Assembly: GCF_021023135.1 (NCBI RefSeq)
Contig: NZ_PGFV01000001.1
Location: 372,001-436,000 of the forward strand
Direction: 5' to 3'
Length of the DNA: 64,000 nt
DNA from: Brevibacterium sp. CCUG 69071
GTDB lineage: Bacteria; Actinomycetota; Actinomycetes; Actinomycetales; Brevibacteriaceae
Of this stretch, positions 34,498-43,958 are shown piece by piece. Position numbers and translations under genes: made by a program. The notes under the pieces were generated by a model that saw only the letters and a program-made list of their open reading frames with translations, ran no database searches and was not told the origin of the DNA. Positions within the stretch are counted from its first letter, which is position 1, and each line of letters begins with the position of its first letter.

Positions 34498-36008
34498 CGT
34501 CCCTGCACCCAGGCCTCGATCTCGGCGCGGGTGCGGGGGAAGTCCGCGGAGAGGTTCTCCACTCCCGTGTCGGTGACGAGCACATCGTCCTCGATCCGGA
34601 CTCCGCTGCCGCGGAACTCCTCCGGCAGCAGGAGGTCATCGGTCTTGAAGTACAGGCCCGGTTCGATCGTGAACACCATTCCCGGCTCGAGCACGGCGTC
34701 GAGGTACATCTCCGCTCTGGCCTGGGCGCAGTCGTGGACGTCGAGGCCGAGGTGGTGGCTGGTGCCGTGGACCATCCACCGGCGGTGCTGCTGGCCTTCG
34801 GGGGAGAGGGATTCGGCGGCGCTGACGGGTAGGATCCCGAACTCTTCGAGGCGGGCGGCGATGACGGCCATCGCCGCCTCATGGACCTCACGGAACCTCA
34901 CCGGACGTGAGACGTGCTCGGCGGCGACGGCGAAGGCGGCATCGGCGGCGTCGAGCACCGCATCGTAGATCTTGGCCTGAACCTCGCTGAAGGTTCCCGA
35001 TACGGGCAGAGTGCGCGTGATGTCGGCGGTGTAGAGGGAATCGGCCTCGGCTCCGGCATCGACGAGGATGAGGTCGCCGGCGTGCACCTGACCGTCATTG
35101 CGGATCCAGTGCAGGGTGCACGCGTGATTGCCGGAGGCCGCGATCGTGTCGTAGCCGACTCCGTTGCCGTCGGAACGGGCGGCGGTCTCGAAGGCGGTCT
35201 CGACGATCCGCTCGCCCCGGCGATGGGACACGGCCTGCGGCAGGGCGGCCACGACATTGTCGAACCCGGCGCGGGTGATCGCCACGGCTTCGCGCAGCGC
35301 CTCGACCTCGTGCTCGTCCTTGATCAGGCGCAGCTCGGAGAGAGTCTGCGCCAATTCGGCGTCTCCGGCCTCCGAGGTCTCGAGATCGGCCTGGACCTGG
35401 GTGCGGGCGAGATCGATGACCGAGTCGATGCGCACATCGGCCTGTCGCACGAGACGGACCGAGATCGCTCCCAGGTCCTTGGTGATGGCATCGTCGACGG
35501 TTGCGGAGCTCTCGGTGGCGATGCCCGTTATCGTCGACATGGCTTCGAGGTCGGCCCGCGGTCCGACCCAGTATTCGCCGTAGCGGGAGTCGGAGAAGAA
35601 TTCCTCGGTGTCCGAACCGGCACGCGGACGGAAGTACAGGGTGACGGTGTGGCCATCGTCTGTGGGTTCGAAGACGAGGACGGCATCCGGTTCGGAATCA
35701 CCTTCCAGGCCGGTGAGGTGGATGAAGGCCGAATGGGCCCGGAACCGGTAGTCGGTGTCGTTCGAGCGGACCTTGAGCCCGCCTGCCGGGATGACCAGCC
35801 GTTCTCCCGGGAAGGCCGCAGAGACCTTGGCTCGGCGCTCCGGAGTGAAACCGGCGGCCGCGAGTGCCTCGGCATTGAGCGGGGTGCGATCCCAGCCTTC
35901 GGCGACGAAATCGCGGAAGGCTCGGGAGTTGGGGCGGTGGGAGCGGTTGTTGACGCGGTCGTTGAGTGCCTGGGTCGTCTCTGAGCTGTCTTCGGTCTGC
36001 GCTGTCAT
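34494..36008 (-). CDS. pepP: Xaa-Pro aminopeptidase (aminopeptidase P)
   Basis: A 504-residue M24B metallopeptidase removing the N-terminal residue before proline. An N-terminal creatinase-like domain (about 40-220) precedes the pita-bread catalytic domain. Metal ligands appear in LVDAGAEADSLYTADITRT (two Asp), GTSHHLGLDVHD (His), VFTIEPGLYF (Glu) and GVRIEDDVLVT (Glu). It is cytoplasmic, with no signal. Together with the P1 peptidase gene it forms a two-gene peptidase operon. It is divergent from the PHP gene with 77 bases in between. Confidence 0.94.
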   Translation of the reverse strand: MTAQTEDSSETTQALNDRVNNRSHRPNSRAFRDFVAEGWDRTPLNAEALAAAGFTPERRAKVSAAFPGERLVIPAGGLKVRSNDTDYRFRAHSAFIHLTGLEGDSEPDAVLVFEPTDDGHTVTLYFRPRAGSDTEEFFSDSRYGEYWVGPRADLEAMSTITGIATESSATVDDAITKDLGAISVRLVRQADVRIDSVIDLARTQVQADLETSEAGDAELAQTLSELRLIKDEHEVEALREAVAITRAGFDNVVAALPQAVSHRRGERIVETAFETAARSDGNGVGYDTIAASGNHACTLHWIRNDGQVHAGDLILVDAGAEADSLYTADITRTLPVSGTFSEVQAKIYDAVLDAADAAFAVAAEHVSRPVRFREVHEAAMAVIAARLEEFGILPVSAAESLSPEGQQHRRWMVHGTSHHLGLDVHDCAQARAEMYLDAVLEPGMVFTIEPGLYFKTDDLLLPEEFRGSGVRIEDDVLVTDTGVENLSADFPRTRAEIEAWVQGR

Positions 36009-36085
36009 GGTTCCATTCTAGGCATCATCACCGGTGCCGGCGGACGGCGACGAGGAGGTGGTTCGCTAGCGGATACACTGGGCAC

Positions 36086-36943
36086 ATGGTCATTGATCTC
36101 CATGTGCACACCGCATTCTCGGACGGGACCCAAACCCCGTCCGAACTCATATCCGAAGCCTCGATGGAGGGCATCGATGTCATCGGCATCACGGATCATG
36201 ACACGACCGCCGGTTGGGCTCCCGCGGAAGAGGCCGCACGCGTCTACGGGCTCGGTCTGGTGCGGGGAATGGAGATCTCCTGTCGCCATGAAGGCATCAG
36301 TGTGCACCTGCTGTCCTACCTCCATGACCCCTATGACACCGGTCTGGCCGAGGTCGTCGAGGAGACCCGGCGGGCCCGACTCGATCGCACGCACCTGATC
36401 ATCGAACTCCTCGCCGAGGACTATCCGATCGACATGGACGCCGTGCTCGCGGTCTCGGGTGAGGATGCGACGATCGGTCGACCGCACATCGCCGATGCCC
36501 TCGTGGCTGCGGGGATCGTCGAGACCCGGACGGAGGCCTTCGCCTCGATCCTCTCGAGTCAGGGTAAGTACCATGTCAGCCTGCCCACGATCGATCCGAT
36601 CACCGCGATCAGGCTGATCCGCGAGGCCGGGGGAGTCTCGGTCTTCGCTCATCCTCGGGCGGCGATGCGCGGGCTGGTGGTCCCGGATTCCGCGATGGCC
36701 GATTTCATCGCGGCGGGCCTCGACGGCCTCGAAGTTGATCACCGCGACAATCCGCCCAATGAGCGTGAGGTCATGCGCCGACTCGCCGGTCAGCACGATC
36801 TGATCATCACCGGCTCGAGCGACTATCACGGCACCGGCAAACCCAACCGCCTCGGCGAGCATGTCACCAGCGAGCACATGTTGGCCAAGCTGCTCGAACG
36901 TGCCCGGACCCGACCCGGCGGAGTCGACTTCATCCAGGGCTGA
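36086..36943 (+). CDS. PHP-domain phosphoesterase (RnaAM/YciV-like)
   Basis: A 285-residue protein with the complete PHP metal site: DLHVHTAFSDGT (two His, Asp), TDHDTTAGW (His, Asp), FAHPRAAMR (His) and GSSDYHGTGK (Asp, His). This subgroup contains 3',5'-nucleoside bisphosphate phosphatases and 5'-3' exonucleases acting on short RNA. I start at ATG 36086; the frame is open upstream but has no PHP sequence there. It stands alone between divergent pepP and the convergent helicase. The substrate is inferred by family. Confidence 0.9.
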   Translation: MVIDLHVHTAFSDGTQTPSELISEASMEGIDVIGITDHDTTAGWAPAEEAARVYGLGLVRGMEISCRHEGISVHLLSYLHDPYDTGLAEVVEETRRARLDRTHLIIELLAEDYPIDMDAVLAVSGEDATIGRPHIADALVAAGIVETRTEAFASILSSQGKYHVSLPTIDPITAIRLIREAGGVSVFAHPRAAMRGLVVPDSAMADFIAAGLDGLEVDHRDNPPNEREVMRRLAGQHDLIITGSSDYHGTGKPNRLGEHVTSEHMLAKLLERARTRPGGVDFIQG

Positions 36944-37109
36944 GGCCCTCGCGGGTCACCGGGAATGACTGGCCGTTTGCGATTCCGAACCCGGTCATCC
37001 TCGGACTCGCCCATGGGCTGCATCCTGGTGCTGTCGTTTCCCAAGTGATGTAATTGGGGCACCGCGACTGCCACCTCACGGCGGCCTAGGCGGCAACCCA
37101 GAGATGAGC

Positions 37110-37140
37110 TCGGGCCCCGACCGTAATGGTCGGGGCCCGA
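37110..37140 (-). terminator. Terminator of the DEAD-box helicase gene
   Basis: A 13-bp perfect stem (TCGGGCCCCGACC at 37110-37122, GGTCGGGGCCCGA at 37128-37140) with a 5-base loop, 20 bases beyond the helicase stop. Confidence 0.88.
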
Positions 37141-37160
37141 GAGACAGACGGATCAGAGGC

Positions 37161-38693
37161 TCACTCGGCGGATGGCTCCGAGCTGGAGTGGCCGCCCTGA
37201 GCGCGATTGACGGGTTTGCCGTTGCGGGTGCGACGGCGCTGACGATTGCGACGGGGCTTGCCGGATTCATCACCGGAGGACGAAGAATCGTCCCGGCGCT
37301 CCGAGGAGCCGCCTCGGCGCTGGCCGGAGCCGCCGCGCGAACGATCGGAGCCGCGGCGTCCCTCCGAGCTGCGGCCTCGGCTCTCCGAACGCTGTCCGGT
37401 CGAACGCTCCTCGTCACCTTCACCGTGAGCACGCGGCAGGCGGCCCTTGGTGCCCTTGGGAATGCCGAGATCGGCGAAGAAGTGCGGCGAGGTCGAATAG
37501 GTCTCCGCCGGTTCGTCGTGCTCGAGGCCGAGGGCCTTGTTGATCAGCCGCCAGCGAGGCATGTCATCCCAGTCGACGAGGGTCACCGCGACGCCGGAGT
37601 TGCCGGCGCGACCGGTGCGGCCGATGCGGTGGACATAGGTCTTCTCGTCGTCGGGGCACTGATAGTTCACGACGTGGGTGACATCGTCGATGTCGATGCC
37701 GCGGGCTGCGACATCGGTGGCCACGAGCACATCGACCCGGCCGTCGCGGAAGCCCTTGAGGGCCTTCTCCCGCTGGGCCTGACCGAGATCGCCGTGCAGG
37801 GCGCTGACGAGGAATCCGCGATCACCGAGCTCGGCGGCCAGCTTGTCCGCCGTGCGCTTGGTGCGGGTGAAGATGATCGTGCGTCCCCGGCCCTCGGCCT
37901 GGAGCAGGCGGGCGACGAGTTCGCTCTTGTCCATCGAGTGGGCGCGATAGACGTACTGAGTCGTGTTCTTCCCGGTCAGCGACAGGTCTTCGTTGTCGTG
38001 GGCACGGATGTGGGTGGGGCGGCTCATGTACCGGCGGGCAAGCGTGATGACCGCACCGGGCATGGTGGCCGAGAACAGCATCGTCTGTCGGTGCGCGGGC
38101 ACGGCATTGATGATCTTCTCGACGTCGGGCAGGAACCCGAGGTCGAGCATCTCATCGGCCTCGTCGAGGACCACGGTGCGTACTTTGTGGAGTTTGAGGA
38201 TCTTGCGACCGTAGAGGTCGAGCAGCCGGCCCGGGGTGCCGACGACGACGTCGACGCCTGCCTTGAGGCGGGAGATCTGCGGATCGAAGTCCATGCCTCC
38301 GTAGATGGTCATGATGTCGATGTCTCGTTGGGTCGAGGCGGTGACGAGATCGGCGGCGACCTGCTTGGCCAGCTCACGGGTGGGCACGACGACGAGCGCC
38401 TGCGGCAGACGCACCTCGGCGCCGTCATCGACGATGTCCGGAGTCAGTTCGGGATCGAGCGGCGCGGAGGGGTCCTCGGTCTTGCCGACGACGCGCTGGA
38501 GGAGCGGGATTCCGAAGCCGAGGGTCTTTCCGGTTCCCGTCTTCGCCTGGCCGATGATGTCGGCCCCGGACAGAGCCACGGGCAGCGTCATCGCCTGGAT
38601 GGGGAAGGGGTGGGTGATTCCCGAGGCCGCCAATGAGGCCACGATCGGTCCTGCGACTCCCAGCTCCGCGAAATCCGGTTCTGTCTCCGCCAT
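37161..38693 (-). CDS. DEAD-box RNA helicase (RhlE/DeaD type)
   Basis: A 510-residue helicase with the Q motif (ITHPFPIQAMTLPVAL), motif I AKTGTGKT, DEAD box (LDEADEMLD), SAT motif (FSATMP) and motif VI HRIGRTGRAG. The basic, low-complexity C-tail (RGSDRSRGGSGQRRGG region) is an RNA-binding extension. These enzymes unwind short RNA duplexes in ribosome assembly and mRNA decay. The start at 38693 has AAGGAG eight bases upstream; an in-frame ATG further up is unlikely. It is the counterpart of rhlE (Rv3211) and divergent from the ferritin-like gene, as in mycobacteria. Confidence 0.94.
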   Translation of the reverse strand: MAETEPDFAELGVAGPIVASLAASGITHPFPIQAMTLPVALSGADIIGQAKTGTGKTLGFGIPLLQRVVGKTEDPSAPLDPELTPDIVDDGAEVRLPQALVVVPTRELAKQVAADLVTASTQRDIDIMTIYGGMDFDPQISRLKAGVDVVVGTPGRLLDLYGRKILKLHKVRTVVLDEADEMLDLGFLPDVEKIINAVPAHRQTMLFSATMPGAVITLARRYMSRPTHIRAHDNEDLSLTGKNTTQYVYRAHSMDKSELVARLLQAEGRGRTIIFTRTKRTADKLAAELGDRGFLVSALHGDLGQAQREKALKGFRDGRVDVLVATDVAARGIDIDDVTHVVNYQCPDDEKTYVHRIGRTGRAGNSGVAVTLVDWDDMPRWRLINKALGLEHDEPAETYSTSPHFFADLGIPKGTKGRLPRAHGEGDEERSTGQRSESRGRSSEGRRGSDRSRGGSGQRRGGSSERRDDSSSSGDESGKPRRNRQRRRTRNGKPVNRAQGGHSSSEPSAE

Positions 38694-38755
38694 ATTGAAA
38701 ACTCCTTTTAGCGCATCAGCGCTCGTCATGGTCGTGAACCGGTAGGCTATGAGCC

Positions 38756-39388
38756 ATGCCCGATTCTGTCCCATTGGCCGGTAATGATGCTGCGACGCTC
38801 GCTCTTCTTGCATATGGCGAGCTGACCGCATTCGAACGAATGGCCACCAACGCGACCACTGCGGTGCACATGGATGACAAGGTCATCCTCGCACGCTTGG
38901 CTTCGCAGTCCTTTGCGAACTTCGAAGAGCTCTCGCAGCACATCAGTCATCTGGGCCAGGATGTGATCGAGCTCAGTCGGCATTTCGAGCCGACCTTCAC
39001 CGTGCTGGCTGAAAGGACTCGTCCGCGCGACTGGTACGAAAGCCTCATGAAGGGATTCGTCTTCGACGGGATCATGAATGATTTCTACCGCACGGCCGTG
39101 GACGAACTCCGAGAGCCCGGATACAGCCTGGCTGTTGCAATTCTCGATGATACACGGGCCACTGACTATGTACGCAATCGTCTGACCTCCGATGTGGCCG
39201 TGGACACCCAGTTGGCCTCTCGTCTGGCGCTCTGGGGACGCAAGCTCGTGGCCGAGACTCTCGGCCGGGCCCGCAATCTGCTCACCGACCCGGTGCTGGG
39301 CATCAACGAGGATCTCGTCGTGGAGGCGATCCCGGCCGTCACCGCGAACCATTCGAGGCGAATGTCGGCATTGGGGCTGGTGGCTTAG
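38756..39388 (+). CDS. Ferritin-like fold protein (Rv3210c-like)
   Basis: A 210-residue, mostly helical protein. It has E-x-x-x-F helix patterns (AYGELTAFERMATNAT), a run with SFANFEELSQHI and a later FDGIMNDFYRTAVDEL, consistent with a four-helix diiron bundle related to tRNA-hydroxylase (MiaE-like) ferritin folds. The actual metal ligands cannot be fixed without alignment. It lies next to the helicase, DUF3107 and TetR genes in the same arrangement as mycobacteria. Function unknown. It ends before a bidirectional terminator. Confidence 0.82.
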   Translation: MPDSVPLAGNDAATLALLAYGELTAFERMATNATTAVHMDDKVILARLASQSFANFEELSQHISHLGQDVIELSRHFEPTFTVLAERTRPRDWYESLMKGFVFDGIMNDFYRTAVDELREPGYSLAVAILDDTRATDYVRNRLTSDVAVDTQLASRLALWGRKLVAETLGRARNLLTDPVLGINEDLVVEAIPAVTANHSRRMSALGLVA

Positions 39389-39470
39389 ACCCGTCCGGCC
39401 CGGAGCATCGGCGGATTTGGGGGCGGCCTTCGCGGCGAAGGCATCACTCCTCCTCGGCGGCTGCGAGGTG

Positions 39471-39516
39471 TGAATGGGTGTGGACCCGGTCAGTTGACCG
39501 GGTCCACACGCATTCA
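39471..39516. terminator. Bidirectional terminator between ferritin-like and DUF3107 genes
   Basis: A near-perfect 46-base palindrome. The inner stem is 15 bp (39478-39492 with 39495-39509) around a 2-base turn, and an outer TGAATG/CATTCA adds 6 more. It sits between convergent genes, so one structure can serve both strands. Confidence 0.88.
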
Positions 39517-39574
39517 CATGGAATTCACTCATCGCGGCAGAATGCGAACACTCCGCGCGATGGCACGAGTCGGA

Positions 39575-39796
39575 TCAGGCGCTGAAGCCGACGCGACGCG
39601 AGGCTTCGGAGCCGATCTCGAGGTAGCCGAGGGAGCCTGCCGGAACGAACACCTGACGGCCCTTCGTGTCCGTGAAGGTCAGGAGCTCGTCGGACTTGAG
39701 CTTCTCCTCGATGCGCGCAGCGAGTTCCTTCGGGTCCTCACTCGATTCCAGGGTGATCTCACGCTGGGTCTGCTTGACGCCGATCTTGATTTCCAT
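39575..39796 (-). CDS. DUF3107 protein (Rv3208A/TB9.4-like)
   Basis: A 73-residue protein beginning MEIKIGVKQTQREITLES and ending SEASRRVGFSA, the actinobacterial DUF3107 family of unknown function. An internal FVPAGSLGYLEIG segment is characteristic. AAGGAG precedes the ATG at 39796; the frame extends to 39838, but that adds non-homologous residues. It is immediately downstream of the TetR gene on the same strand (78 bases), so the two are probably cotranscribed. Confidence 0.9.
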   Translation of the reverse strand: MEIKIGVKQTQREITLESSEDPKELAARIEEKLKSDELLTFTDTKGRQVFVPAGSLGYLEIGSEASRRVGFSA

Positions 39797-39874
39797 TGTG
39801 CTCCTTGTGCGGATCGTGGTTTGAGTCGTGTTCAGCATAACGTCAGCGGACCGGTGTTTTCTTCCGGCCGACGT

Positions 39875-40468
39875 TCACTTCGTGGCGAAGGACTGCAGAC
39901 CGCCCCAGCTCATCTGCGTCAGCAGAGTCACCGTGGCCTCGACGTCGAGGTCCCCGGCGGATTCGAGCTGTTTGACGACGACCTCAGCGGTGCCGATGAG
40001 CGTCCGGCACAGGAGCGCGGCCTCGGCGTCGGCGAGTTCGGCATGGTCCTTGAGTGCGGCGACGATGCGGGATGCCGAGCGCTCCCGCAGATTGCGTATC
40101 CGCTGCTGTGCTTCGGGCTCGTAGACATCGGAGTTGAAGAGGATGACGAATTCCTCGCGATGCGAGACGACGAAGTCGAAATAGGACCGGTAGGTGGCGC
40201 GGACCTTCTCATGCGGATCGGTGGTCGATTCCAGCGCCGAGGCGAGTGCCGAGTCGAGCTGGGCCGCGGAGTCGTCGATGAGGGCGAGGTAGAGATCCTG
40301 CTTCGAGGCGAAGTGCTGGTAGAGGACCGGCTTCGAGACACCCGCAGAGTCAGCGATCATGTCCATCGACGTCGTGCGGTAACCGCGGGTGGCGAAGACC
40401 GACCGTGCGACTCCCACCAATTGGTCACGACGCTGTTCACGGGGCAATCTCTGCTGGGGACTCGACAT
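39875..40468 (-). CDS. TetR family transcriptional regulator
   Basis: A 197-residue regulator. The N-terminal HTH is visible (TTSMDMIADSAGVSKPVLYQ, then HFASKQDLYLALID), with a C-terminal ligand/dimer domain. The mycobacterial equivalent at this position is Rv3208. It is divergent from adnA with 172 bases between, so it may regulate that operon or itself; no clear TetR operator is seen there. The ligand is unknown. Confidence 0.92.
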   Translation of the reverse strand: MSSPQQRLPREQRRDQLVGVARSVFATRGYRTTSMDMIADSAGVSKPVLYQHFASKQDLYLALIDDSAAQLDSALASALESTTDPHEKVRATYRSYFDFVVSHREEFVILFNSDVYEPEAQQRIRNLRERSASRIVAALKDHAELADAEAALLCRTLIGTAEVVVKQLESAGDLDVEATVTLLTQMSWGGLQSFATK

Positions 40469-40640
40469 TCTTCAATGTTACGCGAAAAATGCGCAGGAAT
40501 TTCGAATCGGCATCCGTACAGCGATGCATCCAAATCGCATCCTCGATAATCTGCGGCCAACAGCGGCTGCGGGGACTCGACTGCGACGCGCGGGACCGGG
40601 GACCGGCGGCGGTGTCAGTGGCCCATGATGGAATACGACT

Positions 40641-43600
40641 ATGGACGAAACGACTGAGCTCATCGAGGCGAAGCTGCTCGCCGGCGAGTCGACGACGATC
40701 ATCGGTCGCCCCGGGACGGGCAAGACGAGTCTGCTCGAAACCGTCTACTCGCAGCTAGTCACCGAGCTGTCCCCAGCTTCCGTGCTCGTTCTCACCCCGA
40801 ACCGGGACCATGCTGATCTGCTGCGCAACCGGTTGGCTGTGCCTCCCGATGCGGTGCTCTCGGCCGCACCGGCCCGGAGCCTCTCGTCTTTCGCCTACGG
40901 CATCGCCCGGGCGGCTCACTCCGCTCGCACCGGTGAGGACCTGGAGTTCGTCTCCGGAGCCGATCAGGACGTGTTCCTCGCCGATCTTCTCGCCGGGCAC
41001 GAACGTGGCCACGGGCTCGGTCCCGTGTGGCCGACGGAGATCTCCGCCGAGGTGCGGTCCACCTCGGCGTTTCGCACCGAGGTGCGCGATGTGCTCAACC
41101 GTGTGATGGAATTCGACTTCGGCGTCCGGCTTCCGTCTCCCCTCGAATGCGCGGACGCCGAGCCGGAATACGTCTTCGACTACGGGCGCGGCGCTCTGGC
41201 CCGCGCCCTCGAGGACTGTGACGACCCGAGGTGGGCGGCAGTGGCGCAGATCCTCGAGGAGTATCTGGGGATCATGAGCATGCCCGGTTACGGCGGCATC
41301 GACTCGGCCACGGTACTCGCCCGTGCCGCCTTCGACATTCTGCGCGAACCTGCCGAGGTGACCGTCGGACGGCGGTGGAGCTTCGCCCCGGACGTGGTGC
41401 CCACCGTGGTCCTCGCCGACGCCGTCCAGGACTTTCCGGCGGCCAGTTGGGGAATGCTCGAACAGCTGCGCGAGCGGGGCTGCGCACTGGCACTGTTCGG
41501 AAGCCCGGAGACGGTGACCGGTCGTTTCCACGGCGCCGATTCCTCGATCATCGATCGCAGCGCCACGGACCCGAACTTCTCGACCGTCGTCCTCGACGAG
41601 GTGAAAGGCATCGATCCCGGAGTGGCCGCGATCGTCGATGATTTCGGTCGGCGGATCACCAACCGGTGGCGACTGCACCACATGCCGCGGCACATGCCGC
41701 GGCGGCCGGCAGCCGTCGAGCCGACCGATGACCGGGCCGAGGAATCGGATGCCGCCGGGGGGACAGCTGCGAAGGAACCGGACGCCGCTGGTGAGGCGGG
41801 CACCGCGGAATCGGATGCTCGCGGTGAGACCGGCGCCGAGGCGGTGGAGACCCATGTGTTCGACAGTGCCTCCTCCGGGTACCGATACCTGGCCAGACGC
41901 GTGACGAACTTCGTCGAAGACGGTCACTCCTGGTCCGATGTGGCGGTGATCTGCAGAAACACCTCGACAGCACGCGTCATCGCCAATGAGCTGCGCGTCT
42001 CGGGTGTCGCCACGGCCACGATCATGCAGCCGCTCAACGTCGATCCGGCGACGGCTCCGCTGCTTGAGCTCCTGTCGGCTGCCCCCGATTTCGACGATGA
42101 CGAATCGATCGCCGCTCTCGCGCTGTCCCTGGCCGGCAGCATCTACGTCCGACTCGATCCCGTGCAGATCCGCCGTTTCAGGCGAATCGTACGCAGACAG
42201 TTCCCCGCGGACAGCAGCACCGCCTCCCTGGCGATGGCGCTGCGCAGCCCGATCGGAGATGACTCCGCGCCCGGGCTCGCCGTCATCTCCCGCATGCTCA
42301 ACGCGGCCGCCGAGGCAGGTCCGGCCGATCCGCACCAAGCTCTGTGGACGATCTGGGAGGCCGCAGGAGTCGCCCAGAAATGGCAGGCCGAAGCTCTGCG
42401 GGATCCCGAATCAGAAGCCAACGCCCATCTGGATTCCGTGCTGCGACTGTTCACCTTGGCTGAGAAGATCGCCGATCGCGGAGGATTCACCGCCCGCTCC
42501 TTCGCCGGGATCGTCGCGGAGCAGGACATCGCTCAGGACTCACTGGCCGCCACCTCGGGCTACGCCGACCTCGTGCGGGTCGGCACCGCCTCGTCGCTGG
42601 CCCACGTGCGCACACCCCTGGTCGTCATCGCCGAGGTCAACGAGGGCGTGTGGCCCAACCCGAAGCTCCGCGGGGGAATCCTCGGACTCGACGATCTCAG
42701 CTCCGTGCTGCACACCGGGGAGCCGGTGACCTCGGATCCCGGCTATCACGGGCATGCGAAGAGGACGAACCTGCGTGAGGAGGGTGAGCTGTTCTACACG
42801 GCGCTGACGCGCGCCACCGAGCAGATCATCGTCACCGCGATCTCCGATGCGGAGAGCGAACCGTCGCCGTTCTTCGACGTCCTCGCCGCAGGCACCGCCA
42901 GGGGCACCGAAGACGTCGGCGGATACGTGATCACCCATGAGGACGAGCTTCCACCGCTGTCGCTGCCGGAGATGGCGGCACATGCGCGTGCCCAGCTCCT
43001 CGGGGCTGCCGCCAGAGCCGAGCCGGCAGCCGCAGGAGCGACGGACGATCCTCCCGATGAGGACACGCGGACCTGGGCCGCGCTGATGCGCTCCCTGGCG
43101 CGGACCAGCCAGGCAGTGGAGCCGCCGGAGCGGTGGCGGGAGAGCGAGGACCTCACCTCCTCCGAACCGCTCTTCGGTCCCGAGGACACCGTCAGGGTCT
43201 CACCGTCCCAGGTGGAGACCTTCACCGACTGCTCCCTGCGGTGGTTCCTCACCCGCAACGGGGGAGACCGACCAGGCACGACCGCCCAGAACCTGGGCAC
43301 GATCATCCACGCCGCCGCCGAGACGTTCCCACAGGGCCCGCCCTCGGCGATCCGTAACTACGTCGACCAGGAGTTCGCCGCTCTCGAATTCGACGCCGAC
43401 TGGGAGCGGGAACGCGAACGGGAGGTGGCCCTGAAGATGGCAGACCGCCTCGGCGAGTATGTGACGAACACCGAGGGAGAACTCGTCGGCGTGGAAGTGG
43501 CCGTCTATGCCACCGGTGTCGATGAGGCCGGCCGGGAATGGAAGGTCACCGGCCGACTCGACCGGGTCGAGCAGGGAGCCGAAGGTGTGCGCATCGTCGA

Positions 43601-43958
43601 TTTCAAGACCGGGAAGAACGTCGTTCCGGGCAAGGACATGGATCGGCATGCACAGCTGGGCGTCTACCAGGAGGCGATCAACTCCGGAACCATCACCACC
43701 GCCGACGGTCGCACGATCGACGCGCAGGCCTACGGTGCCGAACTCGTCTTTCTGCGCAACTCGTCGAGGACCAGACGGGAGCAGCCGGCACTCGAGGTCG
43801 CTGAGGATCCCAAGTGGGCCAGGCATCTCATCAACGACGTGTCGACGAGGATGCGTGCGGCGTCGTTCCCCGCCCGAGTCGAGCCCCAGAAGTGCCAGAG
43901 CTGCCCGGTGCGCTCGTCCTGCCCGGCCATCGGCCCGAAGATGTTGGAGGATTCCTGA
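40641..43958 (+). CDS. adnA: AdnA-like subunit of the AdnAB helicase-nuclease
   Basis: A 1105-residue protein with a UvrD-like N-terminal motor and a RecB-family nuclease domain (about 850-1100). Walker A is GRPGTGKTS (22-30). Motif II, normally D-E-x-Q-D, is D-A-V-Q-D (260-264), so the catalytic Glu is absent; motif VI (FYTALTRATEQ) persists. The nuclease has GRLDRVEQ and IVDFKTGK, and a C-terminal Cys cluster (CQSCPVRSSC) that with an earlier Cys (FTDCS) should hold a 4Fe-4S cluster. AdnAB resects double-strand breaks. It shares one base with the adnB start (TGATG). An acidic, Ala-rich insertion lies near residues 360-405. Confidence 0.93.
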   Translation: MDETTELIEAKLLAGESTTIIGRPGTGKTSLLETVYSQLVTELSPASVLVLTPNRDHADLLRNRLAVPPDAVLSAAPARSLSSFAYGIARAAHSARTGEDLEFVSGADQDVFLADLLAGHERGHGLGPVWPTEISAEVRSTSAFRTEVRDVLNRVMEFDFGVRLPSPLECADAEPEYVFDYGRGALARALEDCDDPRWAAVAQILEEYLGIMSMPGYGGIDSATVLARAAFDILREPAEVTVGRRWSFAPDVVPTVVLADAVQDFPAASWGMLEQLRERGCALALFGSPETVTGRFHGADSSIIDRSATDPNFSTVVLDEVKGIDPGVAAIVDDFGRRITNRWRLHHMPRHMPRRPAAVEPTDDRAEESDAAGGTAAKEPDAAGEAGTAESDARGETGAEAVETHVFDSASSGYRYLARRVTNFVEDGHSWSDVAVICRNTSTARVIANELRVSGVATATIMQPLNVDPATAPLLELLSAAPDFDDDESIAALALSLAGSIYVRLDPVQIRRFRRIVRRQFPADSSTASLAMALRSPIGDDSAPGLAVISRMLNAAAEAGPADPHQALWTIWEAAGVAQKWQAEALRDPESEANAHLDSVLRLFTLAEKIADRGGFTARSFAGIVAEQDIAQDSLAATSGYADLVRVGTASSLAHVRTPLVVIAEVNEGVWPNPKLRGGILGLDDLSSVLHTGEPVTSDPGYHGHAKRTNLREEGELFYTALTRATEQIIVTAISDAESEPSPFFDVLAAGTARGTEDVGGYVITHEDELPPLSLPEMAAHARAQLLGAAARAEPAAAGATDDPPDEDTRTWAALMRSLARTSQAVEPPERWRESEDLTSSEPLFGPEDTVRVSPSQVETFTDCSLRWFLTRNGGDRPGTTAQNLGTIIHAAAETFPQGPPSAIRNYVDQEFAALEFDADWEREREREVALKMADRLGEYVTNTEGELVGVEVAVYATGVDEAGREWKVTGRLDRVEQGAEGVRIVDFKTGKNVVPGKDMDRHAQLGVYQEAINSGTITTADGRTIDAQAYGAELVFLRNSSRTRREQPALEVAEDPKWARHLINDVSTRMRAASFPARVEPQKCQSCPVRSSCPAIGPKMLEDS

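Noticed and set aside
37104..38636. A 510-codon plus-strand frame antisense to the DEAD-box helicase
   Set aside because: No motifs, while the minus strand has all DEAD-box motifs in order.
40755..42338. A 527-codon minus-strand frame inside adnA
   Set aside because: The helicase motifs of AdnA are on the plus strand; the antisense protein is repetitive and unrecognisable.
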